NCBI GenBank assembly: GCA_009783055.1
Contig: WRHW01000002.1
Span: forward strand, 1 to 64,000
From: Holophagaceae bacterium
GTDB taxonomy: Bacteria; Acidobacteriota; Holophagae; Holophagales; Holophagaceae
Direction: 5' to 3'
Length of the DNA stretch: 64,000 nucleotides
Shown: piece after piece, positions 18,118 to 26,580 of the stretch
Position numbering within the stretch: the stretch's first letter is position 1
Layout of the letters: every line of letters starts with the position of its first letter
Program-made: the position numbers and the translations under genes
The notes under the pieces: model-generated
Told to the model about the DNA's origin: nothing
Seen by the model: the letters and a program-made list of their open reading frames with translations, nothing else
The model's database searches: none

Positions 18118-18855
18118 ATGCAGATTTTTAGCAGGACAGAGTTATTGCTTGGTTCTGCCGCGATGGAGCGGTTGAATACTGCCAGGGTAATTGTTTTTGG
18201 CGTTGGAGGGGTTGGTGGATATGCCTCCGAGGCATTAGTCCGTGCTGGAGTAGGCCATATTACCCTTGTTGACCATGACACTGTAAGTGCTACCAACATC
18301 AATCGACAAGTCCATGCCCTTCACAGCACCTTGGGACAGCTAAAGGTGAAGGCCATGGCCTCCCGATTGCTAGACATAAATCCTACGGCTACTGTAACGG
18401 CAGATAGCAGGTTCTATTCCCCTGGCATGGCTTCTGATTTTTTTTCTATGCCGATTGACTATATCCTTGATTGCATAGACACTGTGGCCTGCAAGATAGA
18501 TTTGGCAATTGAGGCTACTGCCAGAAAAATTTCAATGATCAGTTGTATGGGGACAGGAAACAAGATTGCCTCTTCAAGGTTTCAGGTTTCTGATATTTCA
18601 AAAACCAGAGATTGCCCACTTGCCCGCAACATGCGAAAAGAACTTAGAAAGAGGGGAATAAACCACCTGAAGGTTGTATATAGTCAGGAAGCCCCCCTTC
18701 CGCCCGCAGATGAAGAGTTGCATAAGGAAATGATGGTCGAACTTATGACAGAGGATTCCTCTAGAAGGGCAATCCCTGGGAGTATTTCCTTTGTTCCATC
18801 TGTGGCTGGCCTGTTGATGGCTGGGGAAGTTATTAGGGATATAGTAGGTTGGTAG
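18118..18855 (+). CDS. tcdA: tRNA threonylcarbamoyladenosine dehydratase (TcdA/CsdL type)
   Basis: A 245-residue ThiF/E1-like protein with the ATP-binding Rossmann motif GVGGVGGYASEALVRAG (about 28-44), DHDTVSATNINRQ and DCIDTVACKIDL. It lacks the catalytic rhodanese or ubiquitin-like extensions, and its length fits TcdA, which cyclises t6A37 to ct6A37 in ANN-decoding tRNAs using ATP. No Shine-Dalgarno sequence is evident before the ATG, 63 nt after fabG. Confidence 0.88.
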   Translation: MQIFSRTELLLGSAAMERLNTARVIVFGVGGVGGYASEALVRAGVGHITLVDHDTVSATNINRQVHALHSTLGQLKVKAMASRLLDINPTATVTADSRFYSPGMASDFFSMPIDYILDCIDTVACKIDLAIEATARKISMISCMGTGNKIASSRFQVSDISKTRDCPLARNMRKELRKRGINHLKVVYSQEAPLPPADEELHKEMMVELMTEDSSRRAIPGSISFVPSVAGLLMAGEVIRDIVGW

Positions 18856-18963
18856 GGGTATAAAATGTTTGATGTTAGCTTTTAGAGAACTTTGGGGCAA
18901 TAGTTTTTCCTTTCGCTGGCATAGGCATAGGAATGTGAATTTGCAATCAATCAACATTGCTAC

Positions 18964-18992
18964 TTGGAGTTTTTGATAAGTTGCGATAGTCT
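18964..18992 (+). promoter_or_regulatory. Candidate promoter of tRNA-Leu
   Basis: TTGGAG (18964-18969), 17 nt, TAGTCT (18987-18992), ending 13 nt before the mature tRNA 5' end. Position and spacing fit, but the boxes are weak. Confidence 0.35.
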
Positions 18993-19005
18993 AATTGGGT
19001 TAGTT

Positions 19006-19090
19006 GCCGGTGTGGCGGAATGGCAGACGCAGTCGACTCAAAATCGACCGCCCGAAAGGCGTGGGGGTTCAAGTCCCTCCACCGGCACCA
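19006..19090 (+). tRNA. tRNA-Leu(CAA)
   Basis: Acceptor arms GCCGGTG and CACCGGC pair fully. A discriminator A and encoded CCA end at 19090. The anticodon stem GTCGA/TCGAC encloses the loop CTCAAAA with anticodon CAA, reading UUG. A long variable arm (around CGCCCGAAAGGCG) and TTCAAGT in the T loop confirm a class II leucine tRNA. Confidence 0.96.
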
Positions 19091-19122
19091 TTTGATTTGT
19101 AATATGTTTGGGAGTATTTGAA

Positions 19123-19491
19123 ATGGCAGATCTTTCAATCCAGGTTAGAGAATTGGATGGGGTTTCGATAATCGAGCCATCGGGATTCATAAATGCACAT
19201 ACTGTGAGGCAGTTTGAAACCGCCTTAGAGGGCTTGGTAAAGGAAGAACATTATAATATTTTGTTGCAGTGCATAAACCTAAACTACATAAGTAGTGCTG
19301 GGCTTGGAGCTATCATGGGTCAAATAGAGGTTGTAAGGGAAAATGGCGGGGATATAGTGCTTTCAAATCTTCAGGAAAATGTTTTTGCAATTTTTGATAC
19401 TCTGGGTTTTACACAGCTATACAAGGTTTTTGATATCGAAGCAGATGCTATTCTGTCTTTCAATAAACCAGATGGGCAAGAAGTTGGCTAG
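19123..19491 (+). CDS. STAS-domain anti-sigma factor antagonist (RsbV/SpoIIAA-like)
   Basis: A 122-residue single STAS domain. The segment INLNYISSAGLGAIMG contains the conserved serine that a partner kinase phosphorylates. In partner-switching systems the dephosphorylated form captures the anti-sigma kinase and frees the target. The ATG at 19123 has GGGAG 9 nt upstream, so the TTG at 19108 is rejected. Its 3' end overlaps the start of the RsbW-like gene by 20 nt. The phosphatase gene follows next, completing the module. Confidence 0.92.
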   Translation: MADLSIQVRELDGVSIIEPSGFINAHTVRQFETALEGLVKEEHYNILLQCINLNYISSAGLGAIMGQIEVVRENGGDIVLSNLQENVFAIFDTLGFTQLYKVFDIEADAILSFNKPDGQEVG

Positions 19492-19915
19492 GATATTTGA
19501 CAGCGGTAATTTTAGGCTTGTTATTCCAAGCCAGACCCGCTATCTGAATTTGGTTACAAACCTTGCAAAGCGTGCTTCGGTTGCGGCTGGTCTTAGTGAC
19601 TCTGATGCGGCTAAGGTTTCAATTGCTGTTGACGAGGCTGTCACCAATATCATTCTTCATGCTTATCAAAATGATCCGGAAAAAAGTGTTGAGGTAGAAC
19701 TACGTTTTTCGCCTAGTTCTATGGAAATACACTTATTACATACCGGACAGGGGTTGCGTGATGATCAGGTGAGGCTACCTGATCCAAACGAATATGTTAA
19801 GCATCCTCGCAAGGGTGGCTTAGGACTGTTGTTGATGAGTAGATTTATGGACGAAGTTCGCTTTATGGAATATGGCGGGCGCAGTGAATGCTGCATGATA
19901 AAGCATTTGGGCTAG
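19472..19915 (+). CDS. RsbW-like anti-sigma factor/serine kinase with altered ATP motif
   Basis: A 147-residue HATPase_c_2 (GHKL) protein. The N-box DEAVTNIILHAY is intact, and a GGLGLLLM G2-type motif is present. The G1 box normally reads DxGxG, but here it is HTGQG, so the adenine-contacting Asp is replaced by His (codon CAT). It may therefore bind ATP poorly or not at all, or compensate in some way. The ATG at 19472, inside the end of the STAS gene, gives a normal RsbW length. The longer ORF from 19379 would add unrelated residues. Partner to the adjacent STAS protein and RsbU-like phosphatase. Confidence 0.88.
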   Translation: MGKKLARIFDSGNFRLVIPSQTRYLNLVTNLAKRASVAAGLSDSDAAKVSIAVDEAVTNIILHAYQNDPEKSVEVELRFSPSSMEIHLLHTGQGLRDDQVRLPDPNEYVKHPRKGGLGLLLMSRFMDEVRFMEYGGRSECCMIKHLG

Positions 19916-19921
19916 GTTTTT

Positions 19922-21505
19922 ATGACGGTGGAGTTTAGCCCGTTTGAAAGACTACGCGATATTTGCCTTTCTACACCACAGGGTGCAAGAGAGCTATTGC
20001 CTCTAATAGATTTTTTGGAGGCATTTCCAGAGCAACTAACAGAGGAAGAACTCGCCCATTTAGTAGGAGTCACAGCTCTTGGAATAGCAAAGACTTCTCA
20101 TGGGGGGCTGTGGGATAAAAACAAATGGTTGTTTCAGCGTGGTACTACTCCAGATGATCCATCAAACCCCGGCGATGGGTGGAGCCTTTTGCCATGGGGC
20201 TATTTGGATGAATTATTTGGCTATTTGGTAGTAAAGGGTTCTGAACAATTTCCAACGCTGGAATTGCTCTTGTCAATTTCCGCACCTCTTTATGCAGGAA
20301 GGCGACTGGAAACAAAGAGGGTAGAACAGAATCGAAAGCTTGCCCTGCAAATTAATCGTCTAAATACTCTGTTTGATATGACCAAGCACCTTGGTATGGG
20401 AGAACCAGAGGGTAAGCGGGATGTACTTCACCACTTTGCAAATACTCTGGCTGGCGAGTTTATGATTCAGAGGGTGCTGGTGCTGGACGAAAACGGTACT
20501 GTTTTATTGGGAAGGGGGTTGGGGATAATTCCTGACATGATTCTTGGTGAGGTTTTGCAGGATTTAATAAACGCCAAAAAACTTTCCCACACAGCCGAAT
20601 TAAAGGATCAGGATAACAGGCATGGCTATGTTTATGTTGCCAATCCGCCCAAAGGTAATCTAAATGAGGAAGACCATTTATTTCTCCAAACTCTACTAAA
20701 TATCACAGCCAGCCATTTATCAGCCCTTGATATGCGTGAGTCACGTATTCAGACAATGAAGCTGGAAAAAGATATGGAGTTGGCGCGCAACATTCAGCGC
20801 AAGCTATTGCCTCAGATTCTTCCGGAGCCACCTGGCTGGCAGTGCACAGCGGCAAACTTGCCCTTTGAGGCTGTCGGAGGTGATCTGTACGACTTATGGG
20901 TGGCCGAGGACGGCGAAAAAGGGGACAGGCTACACTTGCTGGTTGGAGATATAAGCGGAAAGGGGTTGCCAGCGGCCTTGATGATGACCCAGCTTTCTGC
21001 CTATCTTAGGGCAATGGCAGATAGGAGGGTAAATGACTGGGGGTATCTAGCCAGCCGTTTGAATGCCAGAATGAATGAGGTTAGGGAAAGAAACCGATAT
21101 ACCACCTTATTTGCCGCCAGCTTTAACCCCAGCAATGGAGACCTTCGCTACCTGAATGGGGGGCATAATCCCCCGATATTAATACCAGGGGATGGCGGGC
21201 CAGTGCGTCGCCTAAATGCCACAGGCCCCGTTATTGGTTTAATAAAGGATGTGGAATTTAATGAAGGGCACGAGGTAATGGCTCCGGGAGACGTGCTTTT
21301 GGCATTCACTGATGGATTAGTTGAAGCTGAAGATGTTCAGGGCATTGAACTAGGAGATGACAGGGTTGTCTATGCCGCCAAAAAAAAACCAGATGCCTCA
21401 GCCGATGAAATTTTTGAGCAGATACTCGTTACAGCATTTGGACATATTAGGGATAGCGGATTCCGGGATGATGCCACCCTGCTTGTCATCAGGCGATGCA
21501 GATAG
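19922..21505 (+). CDS. RsbU/SpoIIE-type PP2C serine phosphatase
   Basis: A 527-residue protein. The N-terminal ~130 residues are uncharacterised. Residues ~150-275 resemble a GAF-type sensor, then a short coiled linker (MKLEKDMELARNIQRKLLPQ) leads into a SpoIIE/PPM phosphatase domain (about 290-525). Metal-binding Asp motifs VGGDLYDLW, VGDISGKGLPAAL, FTDGLVEAED and FRDDATLLV are all visible. It should dephosphorylate the STAS antagonist in response to a signal at the GAF-like domain. It starts 6 nt after the RsbW-like gene, in the same operon. Confidence 0.92.
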   Translation: MTVEFSPFERLRDICLSTPQGARELLPLIDFLEAFPEQLTEEELAHLVGVTALGIAKTSHGGLWDKNKWLFQRGTTPDDPSNPGDGWSLLPWGYLDELFGYLVVKGSEQFPTLELLLSISAPLYAGRRLETKRVEQNRKLALQINRLNTLFDMTKHLGMGEPEGKRDVLHHFANTLAGEFMIQRVLVLDENGTVLLGRGLGIIPDMILGEVLQDLINAKKLSHTAELKDQDNRHGYVYVANPPKGNLNEEDHLFLQTLLNITASHLSALDMRESRIQTMKLEKDMELARNIQRKLLPQILPEPPGWQCTAANLPFEAVGGDLYDLWVAEDGEKGDRLHLLVGDISGKGLPAALMMTQLSAYLRAMADRRVNDWGYLASRLNARMNEVRERNRYTTLFAASFNPSNGDLRYLNGGHNPPILIPGDGGPVRRLNATGPVIGLIKDVEFNEGHEVMAPGDVLLAFTDGLVEAEDVQGIELGDDRVVYAAKKKPDASADEIFEQILVTAFGHIRDSGFRDDATLLVIRRCR

Positions 21506-21586
21506 GATTTGGCTTCGTGGGGTTGAGAAAATAGCAGTTGTACTTTTTGTAGTCCATAACTACCAAGGCTTTTTGTGTTTGCCGTT

Positions 21587-21622
21587 ATACCAACTTGCTC
21601 ACGTTTGGGTGCAACTTGGTAT
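21587..21622. repeat. Palindromic repeat family A, copy 2
   Basis: Left arm starting ATACCAACTTGC (imperfect), right arm GGGTGCAACTTGGTAT, as in the copies near 11917, 32921 and 40927. It lies 81 nt after the RsbU-like gene and 36 nt before htpX. It makes the frame upstream of htpX look open, giving spurious N-terminal residues. Confidence 0.85.
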
Positions 21623-21658
21623 AAAATATCTAAAGACGATGAATTTACTTTGGAGGCC

Positions 21659-22504
21659 ATGTTGAATAGTTTGAAAACTTTTATTTTGATAGCCTTGATG
21701 ACCGGACTGCTGGTTTTGATAGGCGACCTGCTCTATGGTCAAGTAGGTATTATCATGGCTCTGGTTGCTGGCATCCTGCTAAATGGGTTTGCATATTTTT
21801 TTTCTGACAGCATAGTTTTAGCTCGCTACAAGGCTCAAATTGTCACGAGAGAGTCTAATCCTGATCTTTATGCAATTGTAGAAAATCTAGCACAAAGGGC
21901 TGGCCTACCCATGCCACGGGTTGCTGTGGTGCCGGAGGATACTCCCAATGCTTTTGCTACTGGTAGAAATCCTAATCATGCCGTGGTGGCGGTGACACAG
22001 GGGATAATGAAGGTGCTTTCTAGGCCCGAGTTGGAAGGTGTTTTGGCTCATGAGCTTGCCCATGTCAAAAATAGAGATATATTAATTGGTAGCTTTTCTG
22101 CAGTGCTTTCGCAGGCCATCATGTTTTTATCCAGAATGGCTGTCTATGGTGGTGGGAGAGGCAAGCAACAGAGGTCGGCGCATCCATTTATAATAATTGC
22201 CGCCACAATTCTGGCTCCAATAGCGGCCATCTTGCTCCAAATGGCTATTAGTCGCAGTAGGGAGTACTTAGCAGATGAATATGCGGCCAATATTACAGGG
22301 CGACCGGACAATTTAGCCTCTGCGTTGTTAAAAATATCTGGTCATAACAGGCAGGTGCCCATGCGGGATGCTGAGCCTGCGTCTGCCCACTTGATGATCG
22401 TAAGCCCTTTGGCTGGCTCTGCATTTGCCTCTCTATTTAGCACTCATCCACCAATTGAAAAGAGAGTTCAAAGATTGGATAAAATCAGGCTACAGATGTA
22501 CTGA
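21659..22504 (+). CDS. htpX: Membrane metalloprotease HtpX
   Basis: A 281-residue M48 family protease for membrane protein quality control. There are two N-terminal membrane segments (about 5-50). The zinc motif HELAHVKNRD sits near residue 132 and the third ligand Glu is in SREYLADEYAA. Another pair of hydrophobic segments lies between (AVLSQAIMFLSRM and IIIAATILAPIAAILL). The start is the ATG at 21659. GGAGG is only 2 nt upstream, so the adjacent TTG at 21662 is an alternative. The longer ORF upstream runs through a palindromic repeat and is rejected. Confidence 0.93.
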   Translation: MLNSLKTFILIALMTGLLVLIGDLLYGQVGIIMALVAGILLNGFAYFFSDSIVLARYKAQIVTRESNPDLYAIVENLAQRAGLPMPRVAVVPEDTPNAFATGRNPNHAVVAVTQGIMKVLSRPELEGVLAHELAHVKNRDILIGSFSAVLSQAIMFLSRMAVYGGGRGKQQRSAHPFIIIAATILAPIAAILLQMAISRSREYLADEYAANITGRPDNLASALLKISGHNRQVPMRDAEPASAHLMIVSPLAGSAFASLFSTHPPIEKRVQRLDKIRLQMY

Positions 22505-22805
22505 TCTCTGCATTGACCAAAACACTTTGCATGATGTGGAAAAAAAATCCATAGCCGCAGTGGGCAAAATTTGCTCTATTATGAATTGGGGGGTTAGCCA
22601 CCATATAAAATGCCCTTGTCAATTTTGTTTTGGTTTTGACGGCTACTTCAGTGTTTTACGTAGTCGATCTTTGGTGAGGGGGGGGCTGTGATAAAGAAAT
22701 ATTTAAGTTGGCATAAATAGTGATCGATAAAACTGTACTAAAGTATAGAGTATTATTTTATACTCGTATTTGAATTGTCTTGCTTTTGGCATTCTTGGAT
22801 TCAGA
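22505..22805 (+). other. Intergenic region between htpX and the J-domain gene
   Basis: 301 nt with no convincing gene. It contains an 8-G run near 22680, a weak hairpin GTCAA...TTGAC near 22620-22643 and AT-rich promoter-like sequence (TTGGCATAAATAG..., TATTATTTTATACT) at about 22710-22765. I see no tRNA or recognisable riboswitch. The minus-strand ORF nearby looks like a shadow. Confidence 0.4.
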
Positions 22806-23429
22806 ATGAACCCTTTCGAAATCCTACAAATCAGACCAGGTGCTTCTCCAGACGAAGTAAAGGCCGCATACCACCAGCTTGCAAAACAATGGCATCCTGA
22901 TAAATTTTTGGGAGCTGAAAAATTAGCCGCGGAGGACAAATTCAGATCAATTTCTGAAGCCTATGCGGCAATAAAGAGTGGAGTGGCGTTGCTCCCACCC
23001 CCTCAACCTGCGAGCCAAGTGAGTCCTCAAAAGGAAAAAACGCCGAATGATTGGCTTGCTACTGCAAAACAAACTTATTCAAGTAAACAGTACGACAAGG
23101 CTATTTCGCTGTGTCAATATTGTTTTAATTATCCTGCTGTTGCCGAAGATGCACACTTGATATTTGCAAAAATTCTTGTAGAGACGGGTAAAGATTCAAA
23201 AGCTCAAGCCAGAGCCTTTGAGGATGTTATTCGCATTAATCCGAATAATCGAGAGGCTGTTGCCAAACTTGCAGAGTTATATCTTGTCCTTAATATGCCA
23301 ACAAGAGCCGCCAGCATGAGTGCTAAGGCCAAGGCTTTGGGGGCTACATCAGGCAATAAATCGCAAACTGTGGCAGGGGGCGGGTCGGAAGGCATTTTTA
23401 ACAAAGTAGCTGGTATTTTTAAGCATTGA
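22806..23429 (+). CDS. J-domain protein with TPR-like C-terminus
   Basis: A 207-residue protein. Residues 1-60 are a DnaJ domain with the HPD triad at 30-32 (KQWHPDKF), which stimulates Hsp70 ATPase activity. A Pro/Gln-rich linker follows, then helical TPR-like repeats (about 80-175: AKQTYSSKQYDKAISLCQ, AFEDVIRINPNNREAVAKLAELY). The zinc finger and substrate domains of DnaJ are absent, so it is a specialised co-chaperone. The track ORF starts 36 nt earlier, but the J-domain begins at MNPFEIL. A PP2C gene follows 13 nt later and is probably co-transcribed. Confidence 0.88.
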   Translation: MNPFEILQIRPGASPDEVKAAYHQLAKQWHPDKFLGAEKLAAEDKFRSISEAYAAIKSGVALLPPPQPASQVSPQKEKTPNDWLATAKQTYSSKQYDKAISLCQYCFNYPAVAEDAHLIFAKILVETGKDSKAQARAFEDVIRINPNNREAVAKLAELYLVLNMPTRAASMSAKAKALGATSGNKSQTVAGGGSEGIFNKVAGIFKH

Positions 23430-23442
23430 CGATTCGGGGATA

Positions 23443-24210
23443 ATGATGGCAATTTTTTCAGCGGGACTGACAGACGTTGGGTTGGTAAGAAGGCATAACG
23501 AAGATAATTATTTCTTGGATGACGGTTTAGGGCTGTTTGTCGTTGCAGATGGACTTGGGGGACATGCGGCAGGAGAAGTTGCCAGCAAAATTGTCGTTGA
23601 TGAGATATCGAGATACATCAGGCAATCAACTACCACTACAGAAACAACTACTCTTGTCGATTATGACGAAAAGTTAAGTGTCAATGGAAATTTATTAAAG
23701 ACTGCAATAGTTTTGTCTGATAAGGCGATTACAGCGGATATTGCTACCCATTCCGAAAGAGAAACGATGGGGTCGACAGTAGTAGCCTGCTTAATAAATG
23801 GCAAAAGTGTGACAATGGCTCATGTTGGGGATAGCAGAGCCTACAAGTTGAGTAAAGATGAAATTAAACAAGTAACGAATGATCACTCTTGGGTCGCCCA
23901 GCAGGTGTCAAACGGTTTTTTGACAATTGAAGAGGCCAGAGTTCATCCATTTAGGAATGTTATTACCCAAGCTCTTGGAAATAGTGTTGACCTAGAAATT
24001 GAAATTGGTGAATTTGAAATAGCTGATTTTGAAGCAATTTTGTTATGTTCAGATGGTCTGACTGGCATGGTGGATGACGAAGAAATTTTGAAAATTTATA
24101 GTCAGGCATCTAATTTGCATGATGCTGTCCGTAGCCTTGTCTCTAAGGCTCTTGAAAACGGGGGGGAGGATAATGTTTCAGTCGTTTTGGCGAAGCATAA
24201 TCTTCCTTGA
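23443..24210 (+). CDS. PP2C-type Ser/Thr protein phosphatase (PrpC/Stp-like)
   Basis: A 255-residue soluble PPM phosphatase. Mn2+-binding residues are in RRHNEDNYFLDD, VVADGLGGHAAGEVAS, SDGLTGMVDD and GGEDNVSVVL, and MAHVGDSRAYKL is the usual core motif. It removes phosphate from Ser/Thr residues, usually opposing a Hanks-type kinase. No such kinase is in the window. Its position behind a J-domain gene and ahead of pilM gives no specific target. Confidence 0.92.
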   Translation: MMAIFSAGLTDVGLVRRHNEDNYFLDDGLGLFVVADGLGGHAAGEVASKIVVDEISRYIRQSTTTTETTTLVDYDEKLSVNGNLLKTAIVLSDKAITADIATHSERETMGSTVVACLINGKSVTMAHVGDSRAYKLSKDEIKQVTNDHSWVAQQVSNGFLTIEEARVHPFRNVITQALGNSVDLEIEIGEFEIADFEAILLCSDGLTGMVDDEEILKIYSQASNLHDAVRSLVSKALENGGEDNVSVVLAKHNLP

Positions 24211-24239
24211 CATTTCAGGTAAACACTCTTAACATTTAA

Positions 24240-24261
24240 CCCCTACACTTTTGGGTAGGGG
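24240..24261 (+). terminator. Hairpin between PP2C gene and pilM
   Basis: Perfect 7-bp arms CCCCTAC and GTAGGGG with an 8-nt loop, followed about 12 nt later by a GTTTTTT run. It is well placed to end transcription of the J-domain/PP2C pair before the pil operon. The T run is rather distant for a classical terminator. Confidence 0.45.
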
Positions 24262-24290
24262 AAACTTTCAAGTTTTTTGCGAGGCTCTCC

Positions 24291-25367
24291 GTGGGACTCA
24301 TGTCAGGGAAAAACAAACTGGTGGTCGGCTTAGACATTGGCTCTAGCTCAGTAAAGGTTTGCGAATTACAAAACCTTGGCAAAAAAGGCGGGCCACGCTA
24401 CCAGCTTCAAAAAATTGGAATTGCACCAATTCCACCCGATTCGATAGTAGACGGCGACATCATGGATACAAACGCAGTAGTTAGTGCTATCCGTCAGGTT
24501 ATCGCCGACCAAAAGATAAAAACCAAAGAAGTTGCCATCTCTGTTTCGGGGCAACAGGTAATAGTCAAAAAAGTGACCATGCAAATTATGAGTCACTCTG
24601 AGCTGGAAGAATCAATTAGGTGGGAGGCAGAAAGTTTTTTCCCAACTGGGCAGAGCCTGGATAGCTATGCGCTCGACTATGTGATCATGGAAGAACGCAA
24701 AGCAGAAGGTAATATGGATGTCCTCTTAGTTGCTTGCAGAAAAGATAAGCTGGATACTTATCGCAGTTGTGCCATCCAAGCAGGGCTTAAGCCAGTAGTG
24801 GCAGACTTGGATGTTTTTGCGTTGCAAAATGTTTTTGAGGCCAACTTGAATCCAGGTGGATATGAAGAAGTAGTTGCCTTGGTTAATATCGGTGCCAATT
24901 TTACAAATCTCTGCATGATGATAGGTAAGAAGTCTGTGTTTTGGAGAGACTTGCTGTTTGGTGGCAATAAGTATACAAACAAGTTGATGGATGATTGGAG
25001 CGTTACCCATGAGGGTGCCGAAGAACTCAAGCAGGGGCATTCGGCAGAAAACCGCGATCCGGCAGAAGTTGAATCATCCATGTCGGCTGTCTCAGAGGCA
25101 TTTGCCGACGAGCTATCAAGAAATACAGAATTTTTCCGTGCCAATTTTAAAATTGATCGAATAGATAAGATTGTCCTAGCAGGTGGAGGTTCCAAGGTCG
25201 CCAATCTGGTTGGTGTACTTAAAGACCACTTTAGGATAAATGTTGAGCGGTTAAATCCTTTCAATCTAATAGAAGATGTAAGCAAGGGTGCTTCCGGGGC
25301 TGAGGCGATAGGCTGTGCCGCATGTGTGGCTGTGGGCTTGGCTCTGCGAGAGGAAGGCGACAGATGA
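24291..25367 (+). CDS. pilM: Type IV pilus assembly ATPase-like protein PilM
   Basis: A 358-residue actin/FtsA-like cytoplasmic protein of the pilus alignment complex. The nucleotide-binding signatures are VGLDIGSSSVKVCEL near the N-terminus and the later IVLAGGGSKVANLVG. It binds the PilN N-terminus under the inner membrane. Start is GTG 24291 with GAGG 6 nt upstream. ATG 24300 is an equally possible start. Its stop overlaps the pilN start (ATGA), beginning a tight pilMNOPQ operon. Confidence 0.95.
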   Translation: MGLMSGKNKLVVGLDIGSSSVKVCELQNLGKKGGPRYQLQKIGIAPIPPDSIVDGDIMDTNAVVSAIRQVIADQKIKTKEVAISVSGQQVIVKKVTMQIMSHSELEESIRWEAESFFPTGQSLDSYALDYVIMEERKAEGNMDVLLVACRKDKLDTYRSCAIQAGLKPVVADLDVFALQNVFEANLNPGGYEEVVALVNIGANFTNLCMMIGKKSVFWRDLLFGGNKYTNKLMDDWSVTHEGAEELKQGHSAENRDPAEVESSMSAVSEAFADELSRNTEFFRANFKIDRIDKIVLAGGGSKVANLVGVLKDHFRINVERLNPFNLIEDVSKGASGAEAIGCAACVAVGLALREEGDR

Positions 25368-25975
25368 TAAGAATTAATCTGCTCAGAGACCCATCATCGC
25401 AACCTGCGGCCAAAGTGCCTGTTGTCCGCGATGAGCCAGTAGAAGTAATCAAAAAAGAGGTAAAGACTATGAGTGAATCTACAGGCAAGTCTACGCCCAT
25501 TGTTGGCATCTTGATGTTTTTTATTGTCACCTGTTTAGGTGGGGGCGGCTACTATTTTTGGCTCAAGGGACAGGTGGAAACGGAAGAGGAACGCAACCAA
25601 ATCTTGGATGCCGAAAAGAAGGAGTTGGACCCATTTATTAAGTTGGAAGAACGATTCAGGGCGCAGAAGGAATCATTGGAGAAAAAAGAAGAAGCTCTAA
25701 CGAAGCTAAAGAAACGACAACAGGCTCCGGTCAAATATTGGGAAGAACTATACAATTGCCTCCCAGATAATATTGGGTTTGTAAAGCTGACCGAGAAGGG
25801 GCAAAAGTTTGAAATAACAGGCGAGTCGCCAACTGTAGATGGGTATTACTCGCTAGAGGCAAATATAAAAAGGTCTCAGTTGTTTAGCAACGTCACATTT
25901 GTCAAGGCGCAACAGAGAGCTGGCAATGTGGCTATCTATGATTTTACGATTACCTTCGATTTGACGAATCCATAG
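25364..25975 (+). CDS. pilN: Type IV pilus inner-membrane protein PilN
   Basis: A 203-residue bitopic protein. The N-terminus MIRINLLRDP is the conserved PilN motif that docks on PilM. A polar stretch precedes a transmembrane helix (about 45-65, PIVGILMFFIVTCLGGGGYY), then a coiled coil (ERFRAQKESLEKKEEALTKL) and a ferredoxin-like periplasmic domain. The N-terminal cytoplasmic segment is longer than in the usual PilN. The start overlapping pilM is used. The track ORF begins earlier, inside pilM. Confidence 0.92.
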   Translation: MIRINLLRDPSSQPAAKVPVVRDEPVEVIKKEVKTMSESTGKSTPIVGILMFFIVTCLGGGGYYFWLKGQVETEEERNQILDAEKKELDPFIKLEERFRAQKESLEKKEEALTKLKKRQQAPVKYWEELYNCLPDNIGFVKLTEKGQKFEITGESPTVDGYYSLEANIKRSQLFSNVTFVKAQQRAGNVAIYDFTITFDLTNP

Positions 25976-25984
25976 GGTGCAGAT

Positions 25985-26569
25985 ATGAGTTCAGACATTG
26001 GAAAACAATTAGGCATCGGCATCTTTGTTGGTTTACTTGCCGCTGGTGGAACTTATTTTTTACTGGGTGGCATGCGTGAGGACCTAGCTGATTTCATTAC
26101 GCAAAACGAAAAACTCGAAACTGAAGTAACAAAGGGCCGGCAACTTAAGGCCAGCTATGAAGTTCTCAAAAGGGAAGTTGAAGAGCAGGAGCTCAGGATT
26201 GCCGAACTTGTTAAGCTCTTCCCCCAAGATGGTGACCGCTCAAGGGTGACTCAACAGGTGCAGAGGCTAGCAATGAACGCTGGGCTAGGAAAAATGCAGG
26301 AGCAAAAAAGCAACGACAAGCCTATTAAAGCCGAGTATTACTCGGAATGGGAAACCAGCTACAAATACATTGGTGGTTACCACGAGTATGGTGAATTTCT
26401 ATCCTTAGTGTCTGGATATGAAAAAATTGTAAATGTCTCCGAGATCACATTTGCAAGAAATACTAACGTTTCAACCAAAAATACATATCCAGCGGCAATA
26501 GATTTTCGTCTGTCGGTTTTTGTTTATGATCCAAAATCCGATGAAAAAATCAAGGCCGCAACTAAGTGA
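25985..26569 (+). CDS. pilO: Type IV pilus inner-membrane protein PilO
   Basis: A 194-residue protein with an N-terminal membrane helix (IGIFVGLLAAGGTYFLLGG), a coiled coil (about 35-80) and a periplasmic domain (SEWETSYKYIGGYHEYGEFLSLVSG...). It forms heterodimers with PilN and contacts PilP. It starts 9 nt behind pilN and its end precedes pilP by 11 nt. Confidence 0.92.
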   Translation: MSSDIGKQLGIGIFVGLLAAGGTYFLLGGMREDLADFITQNEKLETEVTKGRQLKASYEVLKREVEEQELRIAELVKLFPQDGDRSRVTQQVQRLAMNAGLGKMQEQKSNDKPIKAEYYSEWETSYKYIGGYHEYGEFLSLVSGYEKIVNVSEITFARNTNVSTKNTYPAAIDFRLSVFVYDPKSDEKIKAATK

Positions 26570-26580
26570 GGGGGCAAAAA

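Noticed and set aside
21575-21658. N-terminal extension of HtpX beginning MFAVIPTCSRLG
   Set aside because: This stretch is the translation of the family A palindrome. A similar peptide appears on the minus strand upstream of lacZ for the same reason. HtpX proteins begin at the later start next to GGAGG.
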